Positions 9,803 to 20,301 are shown, numbered from the stretch's first letter. The stretch is DNA of 64,000 bases from Rhynchopus euleeides (GCA_963210315.1 OY723256.1:186001-250000), one strand, 5' to 3'. The notes: generated from the sequence alone by a model not told the origin. Translations and numbers: made by a program.

Positions 9803-11431
9803 TCAGCAGGTGGAAAACTCGAAGTCACTCACCGTGCCTTCGAGGTCGAGGTTGCCCTCCCAGTTGCTCTTTTTGATGAGGGTGTTGGTGCGGTACACCG
9901 CCTCAGGCAGGTACAACCGGCCCTTGTTACACTCCACACCGTTGATGTAGATGGCACCCACACCGTCAACAGGCGAATCGCGGTAAGGTATAATGGTGGC
10001 CTCCACAGTGACTGCGGTGTTGAGGGGCACCTCGTACGTGCACATCACATTCTGGAAATCACCCCCCCGCCACACCTCCAGCACGAGCTGATGTGTGTTG
10101 GCAGCCAGTCCCAGGAGCACGTTGTCCTTCTCAGCACCGTTCCCGAAGTCGAAGATGCGTGCCCACGGCGCGAGTCTCGTGAACGTCACTGTTGCCTTGA
10201 AGTAGATTCCGCCACCGAAATAGCTCAAGCGGGATACCCCGCCCGACTCGCTGTCATCGCGGAAGTGGACAACCTGTTTCGGATCCACGCAAGGGCAGGT
10301 TGTCATCAGAAAGTCTTCCACCTCGCCGTCGAGGACAGGGTCAGCAGCCCAGTTGCTCTTCTTGATGAGGTTGCTGGTGCGTTCCATCACCTCAGGCAGG
10401 ATCACCGGGCCGGTGCCACACTCCACACTGTCGATGTAAATCTTGGCCTCCCCGTAATGGTGCATAGCGACCTCCACAAAATACCACGTGTCCAGGAGAA
10501 GCTCCCTGGTGCAGCGGATCTCCCTGGCGTCGCCACGACTGAACACTTGCAGGTACAAGCGACGCGCGTCATGAGCGAGCATGAGAAGCACGTTGTCCTG
10601 CCTCTCACCGTTCCCGAAGTCAAAGATGCGACCCCACAACCTGTGGCTCCTGAGGTACACCCGGGCACGCACGTACGTCGCTCCTCCGAAAATCGACACA
10701 CCCCCAGGGTAGGTAACTGGCTTCGGGTTGGGGCACCGCACAGAGACCATGCATGCAGACACCTCCAAGTTGCTAACCTGGCCTCTGACCTCGACGCGGG
10801 GGCCGGGTTGGAAAGGGAAGCCAAGTGTCAGGAAGGCGTCAACGGTGTTACGGGTATACGTGGCGAGGCGAGGGACGGAGAGCGGACCCCTGTCACACTC
10901 CACGCCGTCGACATAGAGGACCCCCTCGCCAACCCCGTTGGCATCCTTCATGACAGTCAACTCGATATCCACGTACTCACCCCAGGAGGTCTGCTGCTGA
11001 CAATAGATCCTTTGGGAGTGGCCATCAACCTTGTTAGATACCACAAAGGTATAGAATTCGTGCCACAGACTCACCATGTCCTGGGTAATGTCGGAATCGA
11101 AGCGAACGACAATGCCAGGCAGACTTCTCCGCACAGTTACACGCAAGTGCAGATTGCCACCGAAGGTGAGAGCGGGGAGATAAGGAACCTCAGGCGGGGT
11201 GGTGAACTTGACGACCTCGTGAGGACTCCTCCCAGGTTCACTGCACCAGTTCCCTGCGACGGAGTCCGACAAGACACCTGCTGTGGTTCGGCCCCCACCG
11301 GCACGGGTGCTCATGTCTGTGTGCGGCACGTCTGCCGCGACCCCACCCTCCGCTGCGGCGGGTTCGGCGACTGCCTGCCGCAGCACCACGGCCAGCACGC
11401 CGCACACGCACACGCTCCACCGCATCGCCAT
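9803..11431 (-). CDS. Secreted three-repeat LamG/ConA-like protein, copy B
   Basis: An uninterrupted frame of 542 residues from ATG 11431 (MAMRWSVCVC). The signal peptide is cleaved near AVA-EPA, a Thr/Gly-rich spacer follows, and then three LamG-like repeats at about residues 75-235, 240-385 and 390-542. Repeats 2 and 3 contain WGRIFDFGNG and WARIFDFGNG, then DNVLL and a Cys-Thr pair before the hydrophobic 'VEVAM' or 'VEATI' strand. This is the usual layout of LamG_3/laminin-G-like jelly rolls, which bind carbohydrate or matrix ligands. Repeat 1 differs greatly from copy A while its neighbours are nearly identical. Upstream of the start it lacks the astacin-like frame. The long open frame on the opposite strand is only a shadow. 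Confidence 0.8.
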   Translation of the reverse strand: MAMRWSVCVCGVLAVVLRQAVAEPAAAEGGVAADVPHTDMSTRAGGGRTTAGVLSDSVAGNWCSEPGRSPHEVVKFTTPPEVPYLPALTFGGNLHLRVTVRRSLPGIVVRFDSDITQDMVSLWHEFYTFVVSNKVDGHSQRIYCQQQTSWGEYVDIELTVMKDANGVGEGVLYVDGVECDRGPLSVPRLATYTRNTVDAFLTLGFPFQPGPRVEVRGQVSNLEVSACMVSVRCPNPKPVTYPGGVSIFGGATYVRARVYLRSHRLWGRIFDFGNGERQDNVLLMLAHDARRLYLQVFSRGDAREIRCTRELLLDTWYFVEVAMHHYGEAKIYIDSVECGTGPVILPEVMERTSNLIKKSNWAADPVLDGEVEDFLMTTCPCVDPKQVVHFRDDSESGGVSRLSYFGGGIYFKATVTFTRLAPWARIFDFGNGAEKDNVLLGLAANTHQLVLEVWRGGDFQNVMCTYEVPLNTAVTVEATIIPYRDSPVDGVGAIYINGVECNKGRLYLPEAVYRTNTLIKKSNWEGNLDLEGTVSDFEFSTC

Positions 11432-11860
11432 AGCACACGTTGCAACCTGCACAGGGTGGTGGTGGCGATTGGTGTGAGCTCCAGTGTGCAGAGTGCGTGT
11501 ATTGATCTCGTGCAGCGGCTTTCCTGCAGTTCTGTGAGTACTTCCGGCGCTTTCCCGGGAGTGGGAGGGGCGGCTACATCATAGCTATGTACTCCATGGG
11601 AGCCAGAGCGGCAGTCCACGAGGGCCAATCGGAGCGGGGCTCTGGACCCCTAGAAACCTCACCCGAAAAAGTGCTGTTTGCTGGGCGGGAGACTCGCTCT
11701 ATTCTCTATTGTTTGGGCACCCCCACCCCCACCCCCCCTCAAGGATGGCACCCCTGGATTATATTCATGGATTAAACTCGTGGATTACAGTGCCACAGAA
11801 AAGTTTCGAACACGATAAATTTTAAGATAATTTTAAGTTTTAACCCTTTCTGTCCGGGAA

Positions 11861-12660
11861 GCCACTACAGTGGCTTTGCACTTTGCTTACGTAAGTAAAT
11901 AATTATGCACTTCGAATTTTTCAGGATTTTTTTGTATGGTAAAATGGGGGAGCTCAATCCTTTCAAATGCAGCAAGGGTTCATGGGAAAGGTGGAGATCC
12001 GTCCAACGTACTGCCGGAGGACAATTGCACACTCAGGTGAGATTTTCGGGTTTGGGTCGTCCCTCATGGCCCCTATTTACGAGTCAACCATATCAGGTGT
12101 TCTTGTGCCCCATTTCGCTCGACTCCCCCGATCGTGGAAAGCTCCGGAGTTATTCTCCGCAAAAACACATCGATATGCAGACCCACAGAACACATTTCGA
12201 CCCATCACAGGCGCGAGAGCTGGGGGGGGCTGGGTGGGTCTCAGAGGGTCTTGGGCAGGTATGGCCACTACAGTGGCTTTCACTTTGCCTATGCAGGCAA
12301 AGTTATTTGAATTTCGAATTTTTCAAGATTTCTTTTTATGGTGGAAACGGGGTGGACGAATATTTCAAATGCACCAAGAGTTGGTCGGAAAAGCGAAACT
12401 CTGACCAACTTGGCTCTGTAACAAAATTGCAACACAAGGTGGAATTTTCGGTGGTTTTGCCCTTGAAACCGCCTCCTGAACCTGCGTGGGAAGTATCGAG
12501 CTTTCCCGAGCATCTTTTTGCCCGATTCCTTCGATAAGGGAAAGGTTTCCGACAGATGTCATCTGGGAAATCAGTTTTCAGACCTCTGCATCTCGAATAT
12601 CCGCCCCAACGGGCTGTGCCGATGCACCACCCGATTTCGGCCTCCAGCCACCCATCAGTG
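11861..12660. repeat. Two diverged tandem units, period about 403 bp
   Basis: GCCACTACAGTGGCTTT occurs at 11861 and 12264. Each is followed by TTCGAATTTTTCA, a T-rich run ending in TATGGT, and a similar 300-bp body. The units are clearly related but much diverged. No coding signal. They belong to the Tc1-like element or to something older inside it. Confidence 0.65.
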
Positions 12661-13248
12661 AAATATGGTGGAATTCTCTGATGGAGATTTGATGCCGTCA
12701 GTCATCGGGCGGACATCCTCCATGGCCCCAGAGGGGCAGGGAAGGGTGTTCTACCTCGATCCAGGTGCCCAACGGGCTAACGGGGTCGCTGGGGTGGCTC
12801 ACAGTCAGGTACCTCAGAACATGTGTTTTTGCACCTGTTGATTTATTTGCCTTGTGCAAACCACTGCCTTCCCAAGTAAATTGTCTTCCGCTCCACCTTT
12901 TTCAACATTTTTTTTATCGGGAACTGCGCTGGAGCAGAACTGTTCGAGAACGCCACACGGTGGACTCCAGCGGCCCTAGCGGGAGTCTGGGAGCGGGAGT
13001 CTGAGCGGGTGTCAAAGACTCCCGCTAGGGGGAGTCTGACTCCCCCTAGCGGGAGTCTTTTCACCTATTTTCATCCATTTTTCCCATGATATAGTTACAG
13101 TCTACTGGCGTGGGGGGTAAAATCATGGTGGAAGAGGGATGGGGAGGGGCTTGTTTTGCTTCTGTCAGTTTCCCCGGACTCTGGACTACCTACCTATCCT
13201 CCTGGTAGCGGCTGCACCTGCGGAGGTGAGCGGTTAGAATTTGAGGTG

Positions 13249-14385
13249 TCAAAGTGCGGCCATCGCCTGTCGTAGTTGTGTTACACCTTCGGCAAGACAA
13301 GCCATCCTGCAGGCCTCATCTTCTTCGTCAGAACTGTCATCCCCCTCCTGCTGTGCGCGTTGGTCAAGCGTGCTCAAAGTCGCCTCGGATGACACGAATG
13401 GTGTGAAAGTCGCCCCCAGCGGGATTGGCATTTTGCACAAGCAGAGCGATAATTTGCGGTGTCCTTCGGGGAACCGGGACAGGAAGTAGGGCGCGCTGAT
13501 GGGTTCAACGAAGTCCTGTGTGTTGCAGTGCACAAACCCCTTCTGCAGCTGTGTCAACTGTGTGCAAAGAACATACACAGCCAATCTATGAGCGTGTCGG
13601 GTGTGCAGACACGGACACAGAATGACTTCTCTATACCCGAGGATCCCGTCCTGCGACAGGTGCGCAACCTTCCAAGGCATGCCCGATGCGCGCCGCTTCT
13701 CTTCTGCCATCGCAAGATCTCTCTCGTAAGTTGCGGAGCTGGCGATTGTAACGGCATCTTTCTTGCGATGTCCGTTCTCTGCTTCTTCAAATTCGTCGTT
13801 GTTCTGCAGAGGCACTGCATCTTCTGGAGCCCACCAATGATGGAGACTGTGTACGTAGGCATTGCGCGTTGATCCCTTTTCGGCATGCTCCATCAACCAG
13901 TGAAATATATGCCCTGAGATCCGAGCACGCAAGAAGGGAATCCGGGCTGACTCATCCTTGCATCCCCAGAAGTGCCAGGGGATGTCTGCATACCGGAAAT
14001 GCATGAGGTCTGCAAGGGAGACAAAGAGGTAGCGGAACAAGCCCTTGTAGGTGTGTCCTGTGACAGGCAAGCACGACCTTCCGGAACTGAGCACCTGTCC
14101 CATTCTGCGACACATTCAGTGCAAGGTTTGTACAGGTCTTGTCGAATATTTTTTTGTTGTCTCATCCAGTACCCTGATCAGCCGCATGGCGAGCCCCTTG
14201 CAGTCATGGAGTGCTGGGGTGACGTAGCGGGCATTGGGAAGCACACCTGCCAAGAGGGAGGGGTAGCCAGCCTCTTTTATCTCAGAGAGAGTCAGGTGCG
14301 GGTATCGATGCACCTGTTGATACCAGCGTTCTTCTGGGATGTCGCACAGTGAGCATCGGTGCCCTCGCCCCCCGCATCGCCTCAT
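13249..14385 (-). CDS. Transposon protein of unknown family, two predicted exons (copy 1)
   Basis: Exon 1 (14385-14173) begins MRRCGGRGHRCSLCDIPEER. A predicted 78-nt phase-0 intron (14172-14095, starting GTACTGG and ending GGGACAG) removes an in-frame TGA at 14116-14118. Exon 2 (14094-13249) continues GRSCLPVTGHTYKGLFRYLF and ends in an acidic DDSSDEEDE tail. The product would be about 352 residues. Visible features are a CxxC near the start, conserved-looking aromatic runs (HFRYADIPWHFWGCKDE, HIFHWLMEHAEKG) and CPCLHTRHAHR in the middle. It is the largest protein of the element and so the candidate transposase, but I cannot match it to a known transposase family. The intron is inferred from frame and splice-site agreement only. 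Confidence 0.55.
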
Positions 14386-14650
14386 TGTTGCCCACTGCTG
14401 ATCTATACTCCCGCTAGCGGGAGTTGGACTCCCCCTAGTTGAGACTCCCGAAAAGGGTTAAACCCGGTAGTGGTACCCTACCCCCGCTGGAGTCCACCGT
14501 GCAAGGCCGGATCAGCCCACGGGTGGGTTTGAGGAAGAAATCTGGGGGGGCAAATTTTGCTGCGACTTCCGGTTTCACCCGGCCGAACTCCAGCATCTAT
14601 CCAGACCCACGGTGCCAAGCCGTTCGCCCGTGTCGCGATCATTCGCGGCT

Positions 14651-15031
14651 TCAGGCTGCCCCCGACGACACGTTTGTATCCTGCACCTTGCCATACTTCG
14701 CCTCCACCTTGTATATGACGGAGAGCGCCCTCCTTCCGCATCGTTGCGACTTCCCTGACAGCGAACTTATCCATGTCAGGGAAGACATGGCGATGATTGC
14801 GTTGGCCACCTGGGTGCTGTGCTTGTGGAGCTCCTTGCTCAACACCGTTGCTAGGAGCCTTCTAATGGATCCCAGTGTCAGCACACTGCCCCCTTTTTTA
14901 ACAGGGAAGGCCGTGCAAAAATCATGCACAATGTTCGTCGCCTCCGCAGCCTCGGGACTCTCTGCGCTCTTCTTCTTCTTAATCGACTTTGCCGCCGGCT
15001 TCGCTGCCGGCTTCGTTGTCGTCTTCCCCAT
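14651..15031 (-). CDS. Histone-H2B-like small basic protein carried by the transposon (copy 1)
   Basis: 126 residues. It begins with a lysine/alanine-rich tail (MGKTTTKPAAKPAAKSIKKK), then a helical region with VLTLGSIRRLLATVLSKEL and HKHSTQVANAIIAMSS. That segment resembles the end of H2B, where '[21 protein letters not shown]' is followed by the final helix; the shared points are the Leu-rich helix, E-L-x-K-H and the trailing aliphatic helix. The first half of the histone fold looks shortened. A DNA-binding or chromatin role for the element is possible. The resemblance is by eye and could also reflect a generic basic helical protein. Confidence 0.45.
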   Translation of the reverse strand: MGKTTTKPAAKPAAKSIKKKKSAESPEAAEATNIVHDFCTAFPVKKGGSVLTLGSIRRLLATVLSKELHKHSTQVANAIIAMSSLTWISSLSGKSQRCGRRALSVIYKVEAKYGKVQDTNVSSGAA

Positions 15032-15282
15032 TTTTGTGAATCAGGTCTGCGAGCTGGGATGGGTGGAAACGTCCGTTTCGTTTGGTGTGGCTGTACTTCA
15101 GTGACGAGTGCCACATTGCATAGGTATCATGGGAAAAATGAGTGAAAATAGGTGAAAAGACTCCCGCTAGGGGGAGTCAGACTCCCGCTAGCGGGAGTAT
15201 AGACTCCCGCTAGCGGGAGTTGGACTCCCCCTAGTTGAGACTCCCGAAAAGGGTTACCCTACCCCCGCTGGAGTCCACCGTG

Positions 15283-15603
15283 TATTATACATGTAAAATA
15301 CTTGCATGACAAGTAAAATACATGTATAATACTTGCATGACAAGTATTATACATGTAAAATACATGTAAATGCCTGAAATATACATGTAAAATACATGTA
15401 TATCAAGTAAAAATACATGTATAATAGTTGACATGCAAGTATTATACTTGTATTTTTACTTGATATACATGTATTTTACATGTATATTTCAGGCATATAC
15501 ATGTATTATACATGTATAATAGTTGACATGCAAGTATTATACATGTATAATACATGTATTATACTTGTAGTTATACATGTAAAATTTACAAGATCCCACC
15601 GTG
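15283..15603. repeat. AT-rich palindromic foldback tract I
   Basis: Dense interlocking palindromes built from ATACATGTAT, ACTTGCATGACAAGT and TTGACATGCAAG, ending in AAGATCCCACCGTG. The same module appears in inverse from 15753 on, so tracts I and II can pair over some 250 bp across the GC-rich core. No coding capacity. Confidence 0.85.
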
Positions 15604-15752
15604 CCGGACATCCGGACACCCGGATTTCCGGTCCGGATATGTCCGCCCTGTCCGCCCTGAAATCGCCTAAGGGGCCGGGGGAAATCCAGGAAATTCGGGA
15701 AATCCAGGAATATGAAGAATCCTCCAAACTATTTTCAGGTCCTGGCCGGACA
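15604..15752. repeat. GC-rich core I between foldback arms
   Basis: Repeats of CCGGACATCCGGACACC and TCCGGATATGTCCGCC type, followed by a purine-rich stretch (GAAATCCAGGAAATTCGGG). Positions about 15606-15727 match core III at 25471-25593 almost base for base. It lies exactly between CCACCGTG and CACGGTGG ends. Confidence 0.75.
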
Positions 15753-16006
15753 CACGGTGGGATCTTGTAAATTTTACATGTATAACTACAAGTATATACA
15801 TGTATTATACATGTATAATACTTGCATGTCAACTATTATACATGTATAATACATGTATATGCCTGAAATATACATGTAAAATACATGTATATCAAGTAAA
15901 AATACAAGTATAATAGTTGACATGCAAGTATTATACTTGTATTTTTACTTGATATACATGTATTTTACATGTATATTTCAGGCATATACATGTATTATAC
16001 ATGTAT
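15753..16006. repeat. AT-rich foldback tract II, left part
   Basis: Begins CACGGTGGGATCTTG and carries the inverse of tract I. It is interrupted at 16007 by the hAT-like element and resumes at 20018-20108, ending CCACCGTG. The ATGTAT at 16001-16006 is repeated at 20018-20023 as the target duplication. Confidence 0.8.
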
Positions 16007-19000
16007 CATGAATCTGCCCCGTTAACGGCTACCGGGTATTACCGGGTCGAAAAACGGGTATTACCGGGTCCGGTAATACCCGTTTGCCCGGTAATACCCG
16101 GTAATACCCGGTTATAGCCCGGTAGCGCTACCGGGGATTTTCCATGGGAATTTCCCTTTATTTTGCGAATTGATCCCCTCCCCCTTAGCACTGTGTGACG
16201 CATTTCAGATGAACAACACCCCTCCCCCCCTCCCTGACCCCACCTGGACCTTCTCGTTCTTGACAGCGCTTGCCCTTCGTCATATTTGACCCCCCCCCCC
16301 ACCAGTACCTTCGCTTTCGACAAGAATGCCCCCCCCCCCCCCACATGCAGTGTATTTGCTGACATTGGACTTTATGACCACTCGGGGAAAAAATCGAGCA
16401 ATATTTTAGTGGGGGCGAAAACACGCACGAAAAAGGCGACATACCTCGCAACCCAGCGGGTAGCGAGGTGGAGCCAGGCAGCAGCGCTATTTAGAGTGGG
16501 GAAATGCACGGGTCACAAAATCTGTCCAGTACGTAAAATCCTACCTTCGACGTGCCAGCATCTCCGACAGCCTCTGCGTGTTGTGAGCTATAACCCCGCT
16601 GGGCAGGCCTCGACGTCCGTCGCAACTGTTCCCTCCGGCAAGGACGCAACCATGGTAGCCATGGTGTACATGCAGCCCCCCCCCCCCCATCCGCCTCATC
16701 GATATTTATACCAAGCCCAACGATGCCGCAATTCAGCCAGTTTTGCCCAGACCACAACATCTACCCGATAGGAGAAGCCTTTCGGCTTCACAGCACGATG
16801 GGGAGAGCGAAGCAGGTCTCACAATCCCAGAATCTCGCGAAGACCTTCAAGCGGAAACACGGTGCCGATAGGAGCGAGAGCGAGAGCGGGGACAGTGAGT
16901 CGGACAAGCCCGTCGCCAAGTCAGCGAAGAAGTCAGCAAAAAAATCAACGACTAAACCCGCTTCCAAAGCTGCCCAGAAAGCCGCTCCAAAAAAGGGAAA
17001 CCACAAAAAGGATGACGAGACAGACACGCCAGCTAATGCAGACACACCAACGAAACCAAAGGAAATCCAGAAGAAGCTTGCGGAGGCCCGTTCGACAAAG
17101 ACCGGATTGGTCACGCCTGCGGTGCGTCTGACAAAGCTCAAGGAGGCCGCAGCAAAGGACGGCTTCGATGTCGGTTGCTTGGAGGTGAAGAAGGTCGGCG
17201 CGTTGGAGAAAGTGCACCGAGACACGAAGCTGAAAGAAGGATTCAGGGAAGCCGACACAGTGCTGTTCTGCGAGGCGTGCAAGGTGGTCCTGGATCACGT
17301 GGAAAGTTCGACGGCCAGAAACCATGTGAAGAAAAGTGAGACGCACAAAAGAAGGGCGACGGAGCTTGCGGAGAAGCCTCATCCCCCACCTGCTGCCACC
17401 GCCACACCTGCCGCCAAAAGCCGCCCCACTGCGACCTCCAAGTTTGAAGCGCAGGCTGACCTGGACTACGTGTGCACGATCGGCGACTTCACGACAAGCC
17501 AGAGGGTGCTGTTGGACATGACACTCTCGAAGCACTTCGACCTGGGCGTTGCATCATCCACACGCAGTATCAACCAGAGGCGGGATGCACACTGCCACCA
17601 CATGGAGACACTTCTCCGTGCGAGGCTGGATTCCGGCCTCGTTGGGCTTGGTGTGGACGGGGGGGTGCTGAAGAAACTGCATGTGCCCACCATGGTTGTG
17701 ATCGCGTATCTGCCGGAGGGTACAGTTGTAACGGACGTCAGATCCCTGCCAAGCGGGGACAGTTACACCACGCAGAGGCTGTCGGAGCTGATGGATGAAG
17801 TCGTGGCAAAATTACAGATAAAAGTCGCCTTCTACGTGCTGGACCGCTACTCTGTCAATCAAGCTTATTGCGCGCAGATGGAAGCGAAGAGGGCGGTCGT
17901 CTGGTGCTTTGGCCACCACCTGGCGACTGAGGCGAAGCGGTTCTACAAGGAGCGCTACCCGGCGGGCTGCGAGGTGTGCAGCCTGTTCTCGTGTATGTTC
18001 GCCGGGGTCAACGCCCGGAGGCGCAGATGGCGCAAGTTTCAGATTGACTTCAAGAAGGATGCGCAGAAGGAGCTGCGGGGCCTGTGCAACAAGCTCGGCA
18101 AGATTGAGCTGCTTGTGAAGTTTGTGGAGACGGGGCGTGCAGATGTTGAAAGCCTCGCAAAGCACTTCCCCGACGCAGAAGACCCTTTGGTAGCGGGGAA
18201 GGAGTGGGTGGCCACCGAGAGGTCGAAGAGCGAGGTCCACGAACAGACAGGGAGCGTACAAGTGGATGAGGAAAAGACTGAGGCACCGCAGACGACGTCA
18301 CAGACGCGGTGGTGTGCGTTGTTTGAGGTGAACGCACACATATACCGTAGGCGCGAGACCCTCCTCGCATTCCTCCAGTCAGAGATGGCGCGCTCATACA
18401 AACCAGCATCACTGCGGCAGCTTTCGGTGCTCCTGTGCAATGATGAAAAGCGCACGAAGGCATTTGATGAGATGGGGGCCATGGAGGAGAGATTCGCGCC
18501 GCTGCGCGAGTTCTTCCTGTGGGTATCAAACCCGCCAAAGGGGATGAACGAGGCACACGCAGTTCATCTGCGTGTGAGGAAGGCAATCCGGGCCGCTGGC
18601 CCGGAAGAGAAGGTGCTTCTCCAACAGATCTGGAGCTCTTACAAGTCTCGAGACCTTTTCGAGCACCTTGCCATTTTCGACCCTGAGTCGGTGGCAACGG
18701 AGACAGTTGATGAGGCTGTGATGGCAGCGTCGGACTCCAAGTGGCAGGAGTTGTTTCCGGCGCTGTTCACGGACCCCGTGCTCCAACAACTGACGACATA
18801 CAAGCAGCTCGACTTCGACGTCCTCTGCCAATTCCCTACCGCATCAGCGTTCTGGCACTTCCACCTCACCTCAGAGTTGGGAGACCTCGCCCAGGTTGTC
18901 ACCTGCCTGCTAACCATGCCTGCCTCAGTGACTGGTGTCGACAGCATTTACTCGGTGGCGTCGAGTATGCTGACTGCTGCGGGCACTGCCCCGAAAACTT

Positions 19001-20017
19001 TCTGCAAGCGCCTGTTCACCCGTGCCAACGGTGACATTGAAGGGCGCTTTGCGGACCAGGAGCGGAAGGAAGCACTGCGTCTTCAGCGGGCTCGCCTCGC
19101 ACTGGAAGGCGTTCTGCCAACCCACACTGGATGTGGGGACGACGACGACGATGACGAAGGCAGCGACGACGACGACAGAGATGAGGGCAACCTTGCTTCC
19201 TCTGGCGAAAACCTGATGACGGATGTGATTGATCTCGATCTGGTTTAATCACGGGGTAGAATGGGAGTGGGTGGGGGTGTGATATCTTTTTTCCTTTTTG
19301 TTTATGGCCCCGAGCGTGGGTGGGTCTTCACTCACTACCAGTCAAGTCTGGTTTCGCCCCCACGCTAAAATATTGCTCCAAATATTTCCTCGAGTGGCAG
19401 CTTGGAGGGGGGTCATAAAATGTCAGCAAACCCACTTTGTGCGTGACAGAGAAGGCAGGCATCAGAGTTCGCTCGGTGCGACCTCCACTAAACAAAAAAA
19501 TGAACGTGTGTGTGTGTGTGCGCGGAGGGGGGGGGGGGCATTCTTGTCGAAAGCGAAGGTACTGGTGGTGGTGGGGGGGTCAAATATGACAAAGCGCTTG
19601 GGGAAGTGACATCAAGAACAAACAGGTACTGGTGGGGTAGGGGGGGGGGTGTTCATCCGAAAGCATGCGACGTGCTCCTGTGGTTGGCCTGGGGAGTGGG
19701 GGAGGGGGGGTGTTTTGGGGGGAAGGCACACCTTTCTCTGGGGCCGTCAGACACACCAGCATGAGCGCTGCCAAAAAATCAGTCAACAGGGTGTATTGGT
19801 TCACTGTGACGTCCCCGTGAAGCAGCCCTACCTCAAGGAAATCCCCACTGAAAATCCCCGGTAATACGAAAACGGGTATTACCGGACCCGGTAATACCCC
19901 CGATTTTACCCGGTAATACCCGTTTTTGACCCGGTAATACCCGGTAATGGGGGCCGATTACCGGGTTTCCGGTAATACCCGGTAATACCGGTTACCCGTT
20001 AACGGGGCAGATTCATG
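16007..20017 (+). mobile_element. Apparently intact hAT-like DNA transposon
   Basis: The ends are CATGAATCTGCCCCGTTAAC at 16007 and the exact inverse ending at 20017. They are flanked by ATGTAT on both sides (6-bp duplication; a 4-bp TGTA reading is possible if TCATGA is counted in the repeat). Each end carries five or more copies of the subterminal motif CCGGTAATACCCGG. A second inverted pair lies deeper (about 16252-16345 against 19520-19620, sharing TTCGCTTTCGACAAGAATG and poly-C/G runs). One long uninterrupted transposase frame fills the middle. The duplication length is not the usual 8 of hAT, so the superfamily call rests on the protein. Confidence 0.8.
16798..19248 (+). CDS. hAT-like transposase with BED-type zinc finger
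   Basis: 816 residues from ATG 16798 (MGRAKQVSQSQNLAK); the frame is open 25 codons further up. Residues 1-100 are a Lys/Ala/Ser-rich basic tail. FCEACKVV near residue 157 with NHVKKSETHKRR about 22 residues on makes a CxxC...H...H BED-like finger. GLGVDGG near 285 is a candidate first catalytic Asp; CFGHHLATEAKRFY near 370 resembles the 'C.aH.l' motif; TRWCALFEVNAHI near 503 resembles the hAT 'TRWnS' motif. MPASVTGVDSIYSVASSM near 706-723 matches the hAT C-terminal dimerisation region ('pas...ERiFS.a'). An acidic tail follows. The transposase would cut and paste the element carrying it. No interruption is seen, so it may be active. Confidence 0.75.
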   Translation: MGRAKQVSQSQNLAKTFKRKHGADRSESESGDSESDKPVAKSAKKSAKKSTTKPASKAAQKAAPKKGNHKKDDETDTPANADTPTKPKEIQKKLAEARSTKTGLVTPAVRLTKLKEAAAKDGFDVGCLEVKKVGALEKVHRDTKLKEGFREADTVLFCEACKVVLDHVESSTARNHVKKSETHKRRATELAEKPHPPPAATATPAAKSRPTATSKFEAQADLDYVCTIGDFTTSQRVLLDMTLSKHFDLGVASSTRSINQRRDAHCHHMETLLRARLDSGLVGLGVDGGVLKKLHVPTMVVIAYLPEGTVVTDVRSLPSGDSYTTQRLSELMDEVVAKLQIKVAFYVLDRYSVNQAYCAQMEAKRAVVWCFGHHLATEAKRFYKERYPAGCEVCSLFSCMFAGVNARRRRWRKFQIDFKKDAQKELRGLCNKLGKIELLVKFVETGRADVESLAKHFPDAEDPLVAGKEWVATERSKSEVHEQTGSVQVDEEKTEAPQTTSQTRWCALFEVNAHIYRRRETLLAFLQSEMARSYKPASLRQLSVLLCNDEKRTKAFDEMGAMEERFAPLREFFLWVSNPPKGMNEAHAVHLRVRKAIRAAGPEEKVLLQQIWSSYKSRDLFEHLAIFDPESVATETVDEAVMAASDSKWQELFPALFTDPVLQQLTTYKQLDFDVLCQFPTASAFWHFHLTSELGDLAQVVTCLLTMPASVTGVDSIYSVASSMLTAAGTAPKTFCKRLFTRANGDIEGRFADQERKEALRLQRARLALEGVLPTHTGCGDDDDDDEGSDDDDRDEGNLASSGENLMTDVIDLDLV

Positions 20018-20108
20018 ATGTATAATAGTTGACATGCAAGTATTATACATGTATAATACATGTATATACTTGTAGTTATACATGTAAAATTTACAAGATC
20101 CCACCGTG
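20018..20108. repeat. AT-rich foldback tract II, right part
   Basis: Continuation of tract II beyond the hAT-like insertion. It ends TTTACAAGATCCCACCGTG at 20108. Confidence 0.8.
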
Positions 20109-20301
20109 CATGTCCGGGGGGGGGGGGGGGGGGGGGGGGTCAAAATTGGATTTCCCGAATTTCCGGGTCCGGACATGTCCGCCCGGACATCCGGACACCA
20201 GAAAATGTCCGCCCGGACATGTCCGCCCTGTCCGGGGCGGACATTTCTGGATGTCCGGATGTCCGCCCGGACATGTCCGGGCGGGAAATTCGGGAAATGT
20301 C
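20109..20301. repeat. GC-rich core II between foldback arms
   Basis: Contains a poly-G run (about 20117-20139) and many CCGGACATGTCCG-type palindromes. It is related in motif to cores I and III but arranged differently, with roughly 70-bp inverted halves of its own. Confidence 0.75.

Larger units (their letters stand above)
12956..15282 (-). mobile_element. Unclassified CACGGTGG-ended DNA transposon, copy 1
   Basis: The ends are CACGGTGGACTCCAGCG at 12956 and its inverse ending at 15282. Both ends carry subterminal arrays of the palindromic module ACTCCCGCTAGCGGGAGT. Two protein genes read leftward: a two-exon gene (13249-14385) and a histone-like ORF (14651-15031). The right flank is the AT-rich foldback tract and begins with TA. 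The left flank does not match it, so the original left target side is missing. Sequence identity with copy 2 is very high, so both moved recently. The superfamily is not recognised: the TA duplication of copy 2 is compatible with several, and the proteins show no DDE motif I can identify. Confidence 0.85.

Noticed and set aside
9644-11584. 646-codon open frame on the plus strand over LamG copy B (and the similar frames at 3986-5035 and 5117-6355)
   Set aside because: They are antisense shadows: the minus strand has signal peptides and LamG repeats, and these plus frames have no domain and arise from GC-rich codon structure.
5390-14118. Genome-wide recoding of TGA as a sense codon, suggested by TGA in LamG copy A and in the transposon gene
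   Set aside because: The transposon TGA is explained by a 78-nt intron, LamG copy B has no such codon, and the other long frames end normally. One remaining case is not enough.
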